Assembly: GCA_022402525.1 (NCBI GenBank)
Contig: JAKRSB010000147.1
Coordinates: 1 to 64,000, forward strand
DNA from: Thermosynechococcaceae cyanobacterium MS004
GTDB taxonomy: Bacteria; Cyanobacteriota; Cyanobacteriia; Thermosynechococcales; Thermosynechococcaceae
Direction: 5' to 3'
Length of the DNA stretch: 64,000 nt
Shown here one piece after another: positions 62,734 through 64,000 of the stretch. How positions within the stretch are numbered: the stretch's first letter is position 1; every line of letters starts with the position of its first letter. The notes below the pieces were generated by a model, which made no database searches, had not been told where the DNA came from, and was given only the letters and a program-made list of their open reading frames with translations. A program made the position numbers and the translations under genes.

Positions 62734-64000
62734 ATGTCCAAGCACCACTCCAGAAAATCATCCAAACGCCTCTATCGTCAAGTTGCGATCGCCGCCCTCG
62801 CCTCCAGCGGCATATTGCAACCCCTGCTGCCCGTGTTAGCCGCAGGCACCCCTGCTGACACCGCAATTAGCAACACCGCCACCGCGACCTACCAGGACGA
62901 CAACGGTACAAGCTTTGATGCCACTTCCAACACCGTCCAAATCAGAGTAGCGCCCATTTCTGGTATCACGGCCAGACCCACCGGCATTGACGATACCAAC
63001 GGGGGTGCAGTCGAGCAGGGCGACCAACTCGTCTATAAATTTGACGTCACCAACATCGGTAATACGCCCGCAGATATTTACATTCCGAGCGCACCCATTA
63101 CCACTGGTCTAGACAACGCAGCAGTAACCTATCAAATCGGTTCAGGTTCAGTCTTGGATCTACCCAGTGATGGCATTATCAGAGGCGTTGCTGCTGATAG
63201 TGTTATTAAAGTATTCGTAACCGCCACCGTCAAAACCACTGGTATCATCGCAGGCGACCTCATTACCGTCACCTTGGGTAACACTGGCACCAACGATAAC
63301 ACTGCTGCCACTCAAAACATTCCAGATGCGCCCGACAGTGCCAATATTAATGAAGTCCGCACCGTCTTCACCACGCCTCAGACCTACACTGAAAACAAAG
63401 AAGCCAGCGCTACCCAATCCGTTGCCTTTGCCACCAAGGTAACACCGCAAGCCTTTGCCCTCATCAGGAAAACCGTTAGCAGCATTAACCCTGGTGCAAC
63501 TCCAGCCGGGAACGACGACACCATCAATTACAACCTCAATTTTTCTGTGCTAAATAGCTCCCCTAACGGAAGCTTTAGCCCCGCAGCCCTTGAAGGAACA
63601 TCAATCCGTCTAGATAGTACAACCCAAACCAAGATCTTGGTATCTGACGCAATTCCTACCGGAACTGCCCTTCAGGCAGCACCCACTGCACCGGCTGGTT
63701 GGCAAGTGGTTTACTCCACCGACAGCGTAGACACAACCATCCCCATTGTTTCCAGCAGCGCCTCAGCGCTCCCTGCTGCCAATTGGTCAACCACTGCCCC
63801 CACCAACCTGAGCACCGTCAAGCGAGTTGGTTTTATTGCCACTGCCACCTCGATTGCAGCGGGTAGTACTGCGGTCGATTTTCCCGTGAGCGTCGTCACC
63901 AGCGGCCTGCCAGTTAATGGGGGTTCGGTCGAGAACATTGCTCAAGTCTTTGGTAAAACGGCTGGAGATGCCACTAACAAGGTTGTAGTGGACGAATCCG
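62734..64000 (+). CDS. Large exported protein with DUF11-like domains, partial
   Basis: The frame is open from ATG 62734 to the window edge (422 codons) and is cut by it. A basic N-terminus (MSKHHSRKSSKRLYRQ) and the hydrophobic segment 'VAIAALASSGILQPLLPVLAAG' form a signal peptide. The remainder is Thr/Ala/Asn-rich beta sequence with 'SNTATATYQDDNG', 'GDQLVYKFDVTNIGNTPADIY' and a related 'NYNLNFSVLN' segment. This resembles DUF11/conserved-repeat domains of bacterial surface proteins. Expected location is the outer surface or outside the cell; function unknown. Confidence 0.8.
   Translation, partial: MSKHHSRKSSKRLYRQVAIAALASSGILQPLLPVLAAGTPADTAISNTATATYQDDNGTSFDATSNTVQIRVAPISGITARPTGIDDTNGGAVEQGDQLVYKFDVTNIGNTPADIYIPSAPITTGLDNAAVTYQIGSGSVLDLPSDGIIRGVAADSVIKVFVTATVKTTGIIAGDLITVTLGNTGTNDNTAATQNIPDAPDSANINEVRTVFTTPQTYTENKEASATQSVAFATKVTPQAFALIRKTVSSINPGATPAGNDDTINYNLNFSVLNSSPNGSFSPAALEGTSIRLDSTTQTKILVSDAIPTGTALQAAPTAPAGWQVVYSTDSVDTTIPIVSSSASALPAANWSTTAPTNLSTVKRVGFIATATSIAAGSTAVDFPVSVVTSGLPVNGGSVENIAQVFGKTAGDATNKVVVDES

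Noticed and set aside
62836-63938. Minus-strand frames opposite the exported repeat protein
   Set aside because: They are antisense shadows of a frame with a signal peptide and coherent beta-domain sequence.

Overview
The window is chromosomal DNA from a cyanobacterium. Diagnostic genes are pcyA (phycobilin synthesis), chlM (chlorophyll synthesis), psb28 (photosystem II assembly), rpaB (ycf27-type regulator), pam68 and the conserved run pipX-pipY-sepF-proC. The octamer GCGATCGC (HIP1) and its GCGATCG core recur throughout, as in many cyanobacterial genomes. The style (many small operons, large sensory proteins, a polyketide cluster, IS debris) suits a Leptolyngbya-like filamentous lineage, but the species cannot be named from this sequence.

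Layout. 1-2.9 kb: a small inverted-repeat element, a PatD-like protein, a PP2C phosphatase and an RluE-type pseudouridine synthase. 3.1-9.2 kb: ECF transporter T component, PabB, then pipX, pipY, sepF, proC. 9.2-13.4 kb: a GH3-type acyl-adenylating enzyme and a pentapeptide-repeat/beta-barrel protein. 13.5-14.5 kb: decayed remains of two IS5-type transposases. 14.6-26.3 kb: a lipid/polyketide cluster. 26.5-34.4 kb: ribE, an alkyltransferase-like protein, gloB, a three-receiver response regulator, pcyA, trmJ, a TM0106-type nuclease, tRNA-Arg(UCU) and a small hypothetical gene. 35.0-38.7 kb: two glycosyltransferases around a hexapeptide acetyltransferase, a second truncated copy of the inverted-repeat element and a coiled-coil membrane protein. 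38.8-47.2 kb: an HTH-less NarL-type regulator, murE, a membrane ABM-fold protein, glyS, rpsO, pam68, egtB. 47.3-57.5 kb: a hybrid histidine kinase and a REC-GGDEF-EAL protein in one operon, moaE, chlM, radA, rpaB and an orphan DppC-type permease. 57.6-64 kb: mazEF, a glycosyltransferase, psb28, moaB, a Ctp protease and the start of a large exported repeat protein that runs off the window.

The most notable locus is the three-gene cluster at 14.6-26.3 kb. A fatty acyl-AMP ligase with its own ACP is followed by a fully reducing polyketide synthase (KS-AT-DH-ER-KR-ACP). That synthase carries at its C-terminus a PLP-dependent alpha-oxoamine synthase domain of the serine palmitoyltransferase/KBL/BioF family. 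The next gene overlaps it by 11 bases and encodes a reductase with the hallmark of 3-ketodihydrosphingosine reductases (YPPDTDTP). Read together, the genes describe a route in which a fatty acid is activated, extended by a malonyl unit with full reduction, released by decarboxylative condensation with an amino acid, and reduced to an amino alcohol. That would be a sphingoid-base-like long-chain amine made on a PKS instead of from acyl-CoA. The product is inferred, not shown.

A second window-wide feature is short tandem duplication. Many genes carry in-frame arrays (usually 12- or 15-base units) in linkers or termini, and many intergenic stretches carry arrays of 13-17-base units.
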